From NCBI GenBank assembly GCA_038251625.1, contig JBBSBE010000139.1, positions 1-9,706 of the forward strand: a stretch of DNA of 9,706 nucleotides, given 5' to 3'. This DNA comes from JBBQXK01 sp038251625 (GTDB lineage: Bacteria; Pseudomonadota; Alphaproteobacteria; Rhodobacterales; Rhodobacteraceae). A model generated the notes under the pieces. It had not been told where the DNA came from. It did not search any database and saw only the letters and a program-made list of their open reading frames with translations. Numbering within the stretch: position 1 is the first letter of the stretch; every line of letters begins with the position of its first letter. This document shows, piece after piece, positions 1-6,201 of the stretch. Position numbers and translations under genes: made by a program.

Positions 1-1777
1 AACCTGCCAATCGGTCGCATCCTTTGACAAGATTACAGGCGATCTGACGCTTTGGGGCACGTTTCAGGCCCCGCACGTTATTCGGACCGTGGTCTCGCTG
101 ATCTCGGGCCTGCCCGAACACAAGATTCACGTCATCGCCCCGGATATCGGCGGAGGTTTCGGCAACAAGGTCGGTGCCTATGCGGGCTATGTGTGCTCGG
201 TCGTCGGCTCTATCGTCCTTGGCGTGCCGGTCAAATGGGTCGAGGACCGGATGGAAAACCTGTCCACCACGTCCTTTGCCCGCGACTACCACATGACCAC
301 CGAACTGGCCGCGACCAAAGACGGCAAGATCACCGGCATGCGCGTGCATGTTCTGGCCGACCACGGCGCCTTTGATGCCTGTGCCGACCCCTCGAAATGG
401 CCTGCAGGCTTCATGAACATCTGCACCGGGTCCTATGACATCCCGACCGCCCATCTGGTTGTCGATGGGGTCTATACCAACAAAGCCTCGGGCGGGGTCG
501 CCTATCGCTGTTCGTTCCGCGTGACAGAAGCGGTTTTCGCGATCGAGCGGGCGATTGAAGTGCTGGCGCAAAAGCTGGGCATGGATGCGGCCGAACTGCG
601 CCTAAAGAACTTCATCAAGGCCGAACAGTTCCCCTACCATTCCGCTCTGGGCTGGGAATACGACAGCGGCGACTACCACACCGCGATGAAAAAGGGCATG
701 GACGCCATCGGCTACGACACGCTGCGCGCCGAACAGGCCACCAAACGCGAAGCCTTCAAGAAAGGCGAAACACGTGAGGTGATGGGTATCGGCATTTCCT
801 TCTTTACCGAAATCGTCGGCGCCGGCCCGTCCAAGAACTGCGACATCCTTGGCATCGCCATGTTTGACTCTGCCGAAATCCGCATCCACCCAACCGGATC
901 GGTGATCGCGCGGATGGGCACCAAAAGTCAGGGACAGGGCCACGAGACGACCTATGCCCAGATCATCGCCACCGAAATCGGCATCCCCGCCGATGACATC
1001 ACCATCGAAGAGGGCAACACCGATACCGCCCCTTACGGTCTGGGGACATATGGGTCACGCTCGACCCCGGTAGCGGGTGCGGCCACAGCCGTCGCGGCCC
1101 GAAAGATCCGGGCCAAGGCGCAGATGATTGCCGCGCACAAGCTGGAAGTCCATGAAGGCGATCTGGAATGGGACGTCGACCGTTTCCGGGTCAAAGGTCT
1201 GCCGGAAAAGGCGATGACGATGAAGGAAATCGCGTGGGCTGCCTACAATTCGCCGCCGCCCAATATGGAGCCGGGACTGGAGGCGGTGAACTACTACGAG
1301 CCGCCGAACATGACCTATCCTTTTGGCGCCTACTTCTGCGTGATGGACATCGACGTGGATACCGGTGTTGCAAAAACACGCCGATTCTATGCACTGGACG
1401 ACTGTGGCACCCGGATCAACCCAATGATCATCGAAGGTCAGGTTCACGGTGGTTTGACCGAAGCCTTTGCCTGCGCAATGGGTCAGGAAATCCGCTACGA
1501 CGAACAGGGCAACGTCATGGGCGCATCGTTCATGGACTTCTTCCTGCCAACAGCCGTTGAAACCCCGCATTGGGAAACGGACTTTACAGTGACCCCATCC
1601 CCGCACCACCCGATCGGGGCCAAGGGCGTGGGCGAAAGTCCACATGTGGGCGGCGTGCCGTGCTTCTCGAACGCGGTCAATGATGCCTATGCCTTCCTGA
1701 ATGCAGGCCACATCCAGATGCCGCATGACGCTTGGCGTCTGTGGCAGGTGGGTGAACGCCTTGGCTTGCACAGCTAG
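1..1777 (+). CDS. coxL: Aerobic carbon monoxide dehydrogenase large subunit, form I (5' end outside window)
   Basis: This is the molybdenum-binding large subunit of the Mo-Cu CO dehydrogenase, which oxidises CO to CO2 and passes electrons through the FeS (CoxS) and FAD (CoxM) subunits to the respiratory chain. The reading frame is open from base 2 and ends at TAG 1775-1777, leaving 591 residues. The form I loop AYRCSFR is encoded at 500-520, with the copper-ligating Cys at 509-511. The motif GVGESPHVGG holds the active-site Glu at 1634-1636. The Cys-to-Glu distance is 375 residues, the same as Cys388 to Glu763 in the Oligotropha carboxidovorans enzyme. On that numbering about 218 residues are missing and the full protein would be about 809 aa. 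A molybdopterin-contact glycine motif, GGGFGNK, lies near 150-170. coxD follows after 9 bp. The form II loop (AYRGAGR) is absent, so the assignment to true CO dehydrogenase is strong. Confidence 0.97.
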   Translation, partial: TCQSVASFDKITGDLTLWGTFQAPHVIRTVVSLISGLPEHKIHVIAPDIGGGFGNKVGAYAGYVCSVVGSIVLGVPVKWVEDRMENLSTTSFARDYHMTTELAATKDGKITGMRVHVLADHGAFDACADPSKWPAGFMNICTGSYDIPTAHLVVDGVYTNKASGGVAYRCSFRVTEAVFAIERAIEVLAQKLGMDAAELRLKNFIKAEQFPYHSALGWEYDSGDYHTAMKKGMDAIGYDTLRAEQATKREAFKKGETREVMGIGISFFTEIVGAGPSKNCDILGIAMFDSAEIRIHPTGSVIARMGTKSQGQGHETTYAQIIATEIGIPADDITIEEGNTDTAPYGLGTYGSRSTPVAGAATAVAARKIRAKAQMIAAHKLEVHEGDLEWDVDRFRVKGLPEKAMTMKEIAWAAYNSPPPNMEPGLEAVNYYEPPNMTYPFGAYFCVMDIDVDTGVAKTRRFYALDDCGTRINPMIIEGQVHGGLTEAFACAMGQEIRYDEQGNVMGASFMDFFLPTAVETPHWETDFTVTPSPHHPIGAKGVGESPHVGGVPCFSNAVNDAYAFLNAGHIQMPHDAWRLWQVGERLGLHS

Positions 1778-1786
1778 GGCCGGATT

Positions 1787-2671
1787 GTGACGACGCGGAC
1801 ATCCCCGCAAGACGCAATCGCTGCGCAACTGGCGGCGGTCGGGTATATTCCCGACCGCGCGCTGTCGACCGCCCTTTGGCTGATGGGTAGCCTGCAACGT
1901 CCGCTTTTGCTGGAAGGCGAGGCAGGCGTTGGCAAGACTGAAGTTGCGCGGGCGCTGTCCCTCGCGCATGAGACGCGGCTGATCCGCCTGCAATGCTACG
2001 AAGGGCTGGATCAAAGTGCGGCCCTGTATGAATGGAACTATCAGCGGCAACTGCTGGCGATCAAAGCCCGCGAGGGCGATGATGCAAACGCTGTCGAGGA
2101 ACAGATCTTTTCGGAAAAATACTTGCTGGAACGGCCTTTGCTTGCGGCGATCCGCCAACCCGTCGCGCCAGTGCTGCTGATCGACGAAGTGGACCGGGCA
2201 GATGAGGAATTCGAGGCATTCTTGCTGGAACTTCTGTCGGATTTTCAAGTCTCTATCCCAGAACTCGGTACCATCAAGGCCACGACAATCCCGCGTGTGA
2301 TCCTGACCTCGAACGGCACGCGTGAATTGTCAGACGCGTTGCGTCGCCGGTGTTTGTTTCACTACGTCGATTTTCCGGAAATCGACCGCGAGGCTCGGAT
2401 CATATGTTCGCGCCTGCCGGGGATAGACACAGCACTTGCGTTGGAAATCGCAACGATGGTCAATCACATCCGCAAAGAAGAGTTGCGCAAATCGCCCGGG
2501 GTGGCGGAAACACTTGACTGGGCCGCGACGATTGCAGGCCTGAACATCCGCCACTTGCGCGACGAACCCGAGGCGGTGTTCGACACGCTCATGTGCCTGA
2601 TCAAGACGGCAGAAGACACATCCCGGATGACCCGCGAAGTGACTGACCGCCTGATCGGAAAGGTGGCCTGA
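1787..2671 (+). CDS. coxD: CoxD, MoxR-type AAA+ ATPase for CO dehydrogenase cofactor maturation
   Basis: This 294-residue protein is the size of known CoxD. In O. carboxidovorans CoxD is a membrane-associated AAA+ chaperone needed to introduce sulfur and copper into the [CuSMoO2] centre of apo-CO dehydrogenase. Visible ATPase parts are Walker A GEAGVGKT (residues 44-51), Walker B VLLIDEVD (129-136), a sensor-1 segment LTSNG (173-177) and an arginine-rich ALRRRCL segment (184-190). The start is GTG 1787: an AGGG overlapping the coxL stop lies 7 bases upstream, and no ATG occurs in frame before residue 33. It sits between coxL and coxE, as in other cox operons, and coxE begins one base after its stop. 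A general MoxR ATPase would look the same in isolation; the context fixes the name. Confidence 0.94.
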   Translation: MTTRTSPQDAIAAQLAAVGYIPDRALSTALWLMGSLQRPLLLEGEAGVGKTEVARALSLAHETRLIRLQCYEGLDQSAALYEWNYQRQLLAIKAREGDDANAVEEQIFSEKYLLERPLLAAIRQPVAPVLLIDEVDRADEEFEAFLLELLSDFQVSIPELGTIKATTIPRVILTSNGTRELSDALRRRCLFHYVDFPEIDREARIICSRLPGIDTALALEIATMVNHIRKEELRKSPGVAETLDWAATIAGLNIRHLRDEPEAVFDTLMCLIKTAEDTSRMTREVTDRLIGKVA

Positions 2672-2672
2672 G

Positions 2673-3866
2673 ATGCTGGTCGCCATGGCACCAGACGTCC
2701 ACATGGCTCTTGGCTATGCGGCGCGGACGAGGCTGAGCGGTTTTGTCCGACTGCTGCGCGACAATGCCTTTGCCATCGGATTGGCCGAAACCCGCGATGC
2801 CCTGCAGATCATGGCGCAGGGCCATGCGGCGCGGCCGTCACTTTTGGGTGCTGCATTGAAAACCCTCTTCTGTTCGCGACACTCTGACTGGGCCAAGTTC
2901 GACGAATTGTTCGACGCCTATTGGCTGCAACGCGGCATGAAATCTGCGACCCGCATTCAGGGTGCGCCGCAAAAGCCCCCCGCGGGGATACAGGCGCTTG
3001 CCAACGGCCAGCGTGGCGACGGCCGCGAGGAAAACCCCGACAGGGTTGAGCGCGGCGAAGGCAGTGACGACAGTGAGACCGGTCAATCCAAGCGCGAAGG
3101 GGCATCGCGCACCGAACTGCTGTCTCAGACCGATTTCCGACATCTAATTCAAGGCGAGGATATCGCTGCAGCCCACGCGCTGGCGGAACGTTTGTCGAAA
3201 TCCATGCGGGCGCGGCTGACCCGTCGGATGCGGGCGCGCCGCACTGGACAGCGCATTGATCTGCGGCGGACCATCCACAAAAGCATCGCCCACGGTGGCA
3301 TTCCACTGGACCTGGTGCGGCGCAAGCGCAAGGACAAGCCGCTGAAGTTGGTCATGCTCCTTGATGCCTCTGGCTCGATGAGCCTCTACTCGTCGGTTTT
3401 TCTGCGGTTCATGTACGGCGTTCTGGAAAATTTCCGCGAAGCCGAAGCCTTTGTGTTTCACACCCGCCTAATCCACATCTCGCCCGCGCTTCGCGAAAGG
3501 AACGCCCAGCGCGCGATGGAGCGGATGTCGATCCTGGCTCAGGGAACGGGCGGAGGCACACGGATCGGTGACAGCCTAGCGACGTTCAATCGGTGGCATG
3601 CGAAACGCTGTATTACCTCGCGCACCTGCGTGATGATCGTCTCCGACGGCTACGACACCGGCCCGGCAGAGGAATTGGGTCAGCAGATGCAGGCCCTGCG
3701 TCGCCGATGCAAACGCATCGCCTGGCTCAATCCGATGATCGGCTGGCAGGATTACGCGCCTGAAGCGGCAGGCATGAAAGCGGCGCTGCCTCACGTCGAT
3801 CTGTTCGCACCTGCCCATAATCTTCAAAGTCTTGAAGCTCTCGAACCTTATCTGGCAAGGATATGA
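2673..3866 (+). CDS. coxE: CoxE, VWA-domain protein partnering CoxD
   Basis: This 397-residue protein has a C-terminal von Willebrand factor A domain. CoxE and CoxD form a MoxR-VWA pair acting after translation on CO dehydrogenase; the copper-insertion role is known from Oligotropha. The MIDAS metal site is readable: DASGSMS (residues 231-237), the TGGGTR threonine region (292-297) and Asp325 in SDGYD. The N-terminal part (about 1-95) has the TRLSGFVRLLRDN stretch typical of the family. Residues about 96-150 form a charged, low-complexity linker rich in Gly, Glu, Arg and Ser, probably disordered. An Arg-rich segment (178-222) precedes the VWA fold. No signal peptide or membrane segment is seen. 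The ATG follows coxD directly, with an AAGG-type ribosome site inside the end of coxD. The last bases overlap the start region of coxF, suggesting translational coupling. Confidence 0.93.
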   Translation: MLVAMAPDVHMALGYAARTRLSGFVRLLRDNAFAIGLAETRDALQIMAQGHAARPSLLGAALKTLFCSRHSDWAKFDELFDAYWLQRGMKSATRIQGAPQKPPAGIQALANGQRGDGREENPDRVERGEGSDDSETGQSKREGASRTELLSQTDFRHLIQGEDIAAAHALAERLSKSMRARLTRRMRARRTGQRIDLRRTIHKSIAHGGIPLDLVRRKRKDKPLKLVMLLDASGSMSLYSSVFLRFMYGVLENFREAEAFVFHTRLIHISPALRERNAQRAMERMSILAQGTGGGTRIGDSLATFNRWHAKRCITSRTCVMIVSDGYDTGPAEELGQQMQALRRRCKRIAWLNPMIGWQDYAPEAAGMKAALPHVDLFAPAHNLQSLEALEPYLARI

Positions 3867-3868
3867 CG

Positions 3869-4687
3869 ATGCCAAAGCAACTCGGTATTCTGGATTTGGT
3901 GAGTGCCTACACCGCAAAAGGCGAACCCTTTGCGCTGGCAACCGTGGTGCGTACTGTTTCGGTAACCGCGGCCAAGGCTGGGGCAAAGGCAGTAATCTTG
4001 CCAGATGGGCAGATCACAGGCGGCTGGATCGGCGGTGGATGTGCGCGGGGTGCCGTGCTAAAGGCCGCCCGCGAGGCGCTCCAAGATGGTCAACCGCGCC
4101 TGATCAGTGTCCAGCCCTATGATCTGTTGCAAGCGCAGGACCTCAAGGCCGGAACCGCTCGAGACGGCGTGATTTACGCGCGCAATTCGTGCCCCAGTCA
4201 GGGAACAATGGACATCTTTGTCGAAGCGGTACTGCCACGTCCGGTGCTTTGCATCCTAGGCTCTTCGCCAGTGGCTGTTGCGCTTGCGGATATGGGCCAA
4301 CGCATGGGATTTTTTGTCACGGTCTGCACTCCGCAAGAGGAACATAGCGCATTTTCGGGATCTGACCGGATGGTTACTGGCTTTGATCTGCCGTCCGATC
4401 AGGCGGATTCGCGGTTCATCGTTGTCGCCACTCAGGGCAAGGGCGACAGTGCCGCACTTAAGGCGGTGATTGACGAAGCATCGCCTTATCTGGCTTTCGT
4501 TGGTTCACGCAAAAAGGCTGCCGCCCTGAAGAAAGACCTCGCCGAAGCTGGCGCAACAGAGGCGCAAATGGAGCGTCTTCGGGCGCCAGCGGGGCTCGAT
4601 ATAGGGGCGATCACGCCCGACGAGGTCGCATTTTCCATCCTCGCGGAAATCATCGCGATCCGGCGTCGTGGACAACGGACAACCTAA
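3869..4687 (+). CDS. coxF: CoxF, XdhC/CoxI-family molybdenum cofactor maturation protein
   Basis: This is an XdhC-like protein of about 272 residues. XdhC relatives bind molybdenum cofactor and help sulfurate and insert it into molybdenum hydroxylases; CoxF is needed for a functional CO dehydrogenase centre. The N-terminal XdhC_CoxI domain includes GGWIGGGC and a later Cys in NSCPSQG. The C-terminal Rossmann-like domain starts at VLCILGSSPVAVALA, where the glycine motif is the GSSP variant rather than GxGxxG. It ends with the family signature APAGLDIGA and then a SILAEIIAIRRR tail. Two ATGs compete: 3863, overlapping the coxE stop as ATGA, and 3869. The AAGGA at 3857-3861 lies 1 base from the first but 7 from the second, so 3869 is preferred; 3863 would add two residues. 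coxG follows with a 10-bp gap. Confidence 0.9.
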   Translation: MPKQLGILDLVSAYTAKGEPFALATVVRTVSVTAAKAGAKAVILPDGQITGGWIGGGCARGAVLKAAREALQDGQPRLISVQPYDLLQAQDLKAGTARDGVIYARNSCPSQGTMDIFVEAVLPRPVLCILGSSPVAVALADMGQRMGFFVTVCTPQEEHSAFSGSDRMVTGFDLPSDQADSRFIVVATQGKGDSAALKAVIDEASPYLAFVGSRKKAAALKKDLAEAGATEAQMERLRAPAGLDIGAITPDEVAFSILAEIIAIRRRGQRTT

Positions 4688-4690
4688 GGA
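4686..4690 (+). promoter_or_regulatory. Ribosome binding site deciding the coxG start
   Basis: AAGGA lies 7 bases before ATG 4698. It supports that start over the in-frame ATG at 4668, which would overlap coxF by 20 bases and add ten residues (MDNGQPKEHL) with no family resemblance. Confidence 0.7.
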
Positions 4691-4697
4691 ACATCTG

Positions 4698-5207
4698 ATG
4701 GATATGAACGGCACCCAGCGCATCGAAGCAACGCGCGAAGCTGTCTATGCGGGCTTGAACGATGTCGATGTCCTTCGTCAATGCATTCCCGGCTGCGATA
4801 TGATCGAAAAGACATCTGATACAGAGATGAACGCCAAGGTCACCCTGCGGGTCGGGCCTGTCAAGGCCAGCTTTACCGGTAACATCACCCTGTCTGACCT
4901 CGATCCGCCCAACGGATATACGATTTCAGGCGAAGGATCGGGCGGGATGGCCGGCTTTGCCAAGGGTAGCGCGAATGTCATGCTTTTGGCCGATGGCGAT
5001 GCCACCATCCTGAACTATACCGTCAAGGCCGATATCGGTGGCAAGATCGCGCAATTGGGCAGCCGCCTGATCGACGGCACTGCCAAGAAATTGGCGGGAG
5101 AGTTTTTCGAAAAATTCAGCACGGTTGTAGGGCGTCCAGTTGTCGTCGCCGAGAACGCCCCCAAAGATGCCGAGAAAGGCTGGTTTGGCCGCCTGAAAGG
5201 CAGCTAA
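4698..5207 (+). CDS. coxG: CoxG, SRPBCC-family CO dehydrogenase subunit G
   Basis: This 169-residue protein of the SRPBCC/START-like fold belongs to the CoxG family. CoxG recruits CO dehydrogenase to the cytoplasmic membrane, and work on mycobacterial CoxG indicates that it carries quinone to the enzyme. Family features visible are RIEATREAVYAGLNDVDVL at the N terminus, CIPGC (residues 29-33), GPVKASFTG (53-61), a GEGSGGMAGFAKGSA strand-turn region (78-92) and the long C-terminal helix from GGKIAQLGSRLIDG onward. The protein ends about 27 residues after that helix in a short polar tail with several lysines (AENAPKDAEKGWFGRLKGS). It has no hydrophobic anchor and is shorter than many CoxG proteins. 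It is the last cox gene here; its stop is 16 bp before the inverted repeat of an insertion sequence, so the native 3' flank may be lost. Confidence 0.92.
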   Translation: MDMNGTQRIEATREAVYAGLNDVDVLRQCIPGCDMIEKTSDTEMNAKVTLRVGPVKASFTGNITLSDLDPPNGYTISGEGSGGMAGFAKGSANVMLLADGDATILNYTVKADIGGKIAQLGSRLIDGTAKKLAGEFFEKFSTVVGRPVVVAENAPKDAEKGWFGRLKGS

Positions 5208-5223
5208 GGCGAGGTCCCGTGGT

Positions 5224-5239
5224 GGTGGTGTAAGAAGAA
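5224..5239 (+). repeat. Left terminal inverted repeat of the IS6 element (proposed)
   Basis: GGTGGTGTAAGAAGAA matches the reverse complement of 6024-6039 at 13 of 16 positions. It starts with GG, as IS6 ends do. It lies inside a GTGGTGGTGGTG run, so the exact first base could shift by three. Confidence 0.72.
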
Positions 5240-5255
5240 CTTTGCTTGCTGCGGG

Positions 5256-5269
5256 GCCGGGCGCCCGGC
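5256..5269. repeat. 14-bp perfect palindrome before the transposase
   Basis: GCCGGGCGCCCGGC is self-complementary and sits 12 bp upstream of the transposase ATG, inside the left end of the insertion sequence. It could be an operator or a hairpin in the transposase leader. No function is shown by the sequence. Confidence 0.5.
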
Positions 5270-5281
5270 TAGCCTGCCCGG

Positions 5282-5985
5282 ATGACCAAACGCTCCTCCT
5301 TCCGCTACTTCAAGACGAACCCCGAGATCATCCGGCTGGCGGTGATGCTGTACATCCGGTTCCCGTTGTCGCTTCGCAACGTCGAGGACCCGCTGCACGA
5401 GCGGGGGATCGAGATCAGCCACAAGACGGTGCGATTCTGGAGGCACAGGTTCGGGCCATTGTTCGCTTCGGGAATCCGCAAACGCTGCTTCGAGGGGATG
5501 TGGTCGAGCCACTGGCGGTGGCCCTCGACGAGGTTTTCGCGAAGATTAACGGCGTGACGCACTATCTCTGGCGAGCGGTCGATCACGAGGGCAAGGTGCT
5601 GGAGAGCTTCGTCACCAAGACGCGAGATCGCAAGGCAGCCCTCAAATTTCTCAAGAAATCAATGAAGCGCCATGGACGACCCGAGACGATCGTGACAGAC
5701 TGATTTAGCTCTTACGGCGCCGTCCTGAAAGACCTCGGTCACGGCGATGACTGCGAAATGGGGCGATGGCTCAACAACCGGGCCGAGAACTCGCACCTGC
5801 CGTTTCGACGACGAGAGCGGGCGATGTTGCGGTTCCGGCGCATGCGGACGTTACAGAAGTTCGCCTCAGTCCATGCCTCGGTCCACAACCACTTTCCGAC
5901 GAAGCGCCACCTCCGAGATCGCAACGCCTACAAGCAGACCCGCGCCGCCGCTCTCGCAGAGTGGCGCGGCCTTTTCGCGGCCTGA
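5282..5985 (+). pseudogene. IS6-family DDE transposase, frameshifted and with a nonsense codon
   Basis: The gene opens with MTKRSSFRYFKTNPEIIRLA and the helix-turn-helix region LRNVEDPLHERGIEISHKT, typical of IS6 transposases. After the Trp-Arg-Trp codons at 5513-5521 one base is missing (about 5522), and the family sequence LDEVFAKING continues in another frame. That frame runs to a TGA at 5701-5703, exactly where relatives have the Arg after VTD. The same frame then reads on through RWLNNRAENSH, RRRERAMLRFRRM and VHNHF to TGA 5983-5985. Restoring one base gives about 234 codons, the normal IS6 length. The catalytic Asp, Asp and Glu codons remain at 5527-5529, 5698-5700 and 5785-5787. Neither fragment alone would be active: the first lacks the catalytic core and the second lacks a start and is split by the stop. 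Orientation is the same as cox, so cox read-through would transcribe it. Confidence 0.93.
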
Positions 5986-6023
5986 GACCAAGCTGGGGCA
6001 GGGGTAACGGAGACTGGTTCGCA

Positions 6024-6039
6024 TTCGTCTGACAGCACC
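6024..6039 (-). repeat. Right terminal inverted repeat of the IS6 element (proposed)
   Basis: Read on the minus strand this is GGTGCTGTCAGACGAA, pairing with the left end with three mismatches. It begins 38 bp after the transposase stop codon. The GG(T)GCTGT start resembles the GGCACTGT/GGCTCTGT ends of well-known IS6 elements. Confidence 0.72.
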
Positions 6040-6201
6040 GGCCGAAGAGCTGGCCCTGCTGTCGGAAAGAGCGGCGATCGCCGAGATGCTGGCGGACTAG
6101 GCTGTGATACGGGATCAGGCGCGGGCGTGCCAGAAACCTGACCCTCGATAATGATTGCCTCGGGAATACCTCAAACCCTAGAAGGTCCAGTTTCGTGAGG
6201 G
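6040..6201. other. Unassigned stretch between the insertion sequence and the alpha/beta hydrolase
   Basis: These 162 bases contain no full gene. On the + strand, a frame entering from the insertion sequence reads AEELALLSERAAIAEMLAD to TAG at 6100-6102, which could be the tail of a gene cut off by the element; I do not recognise it. A 12-bp palindrome CGGCGATCGCCG lies at 6072-6083 within that frame. No T-tract terminator is visible between the cox operon and the facing hydrolase gene. Confidence 0.4.

Larger units (their letters stand above)
5224..6039 (+). mobile_element. Decayed IS6-family insertion sequence, 816 bp
   Basis: The element is bounded by imperfect 16-bp inverted repeats (GGTGGTGTAAGAAGAA at the left; GGTGCTGTCAGACGAA read inward from the right; 13 of 16 identical). 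It holds a single broken IS6-type transposase gene. Its length falls within the roughly 790-820 bp usual for compact IS6 members, which independently supports the chosen ends. The flanking 8-mers (5216-5223 CCCGTGGT; 6040-6047 GGCCGAAG) differ, so there is no target duplication. That is common for IS6 copies left after cointegrate resolution or adjacent deletion. The element cannot transpose with its own transposase but could still be a substrate for a related enzyme or for homologous recombination. Confidence 0.88.

Noticed and set aside
1055..2248. A 397-codon open frame on the minus strand opposite coxL and coxD
   Set aside because: It lies antisense to two confidently identified genes, has no recognisable domain, and has a Cys/His/Arg-rich composition typical of the complement of GC-rich codons.
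5219..5230. GTGGTGGTGGTG run as a functional microsatellite
   Set aside because: It is only four GTG units and is part of the insertion sequence end; nothing suggests a separate role.
5242..5703. A 153-codon open frame as an independent gene
   Set aside because: Its first part is out-of-frame translation of the transposase N terminus. Only the part after about 5522 matches IS6 transposase, so it is a fragment of the pseudogene.
5216..6047. An 8-bp target-site duplication around the insertion sequence
   Set aside because: The 8-mers outside the proposed repeats (CCCGTGGT and GGCCGAAG) do not match. Shifting the left end by three bases does not produce a match either.
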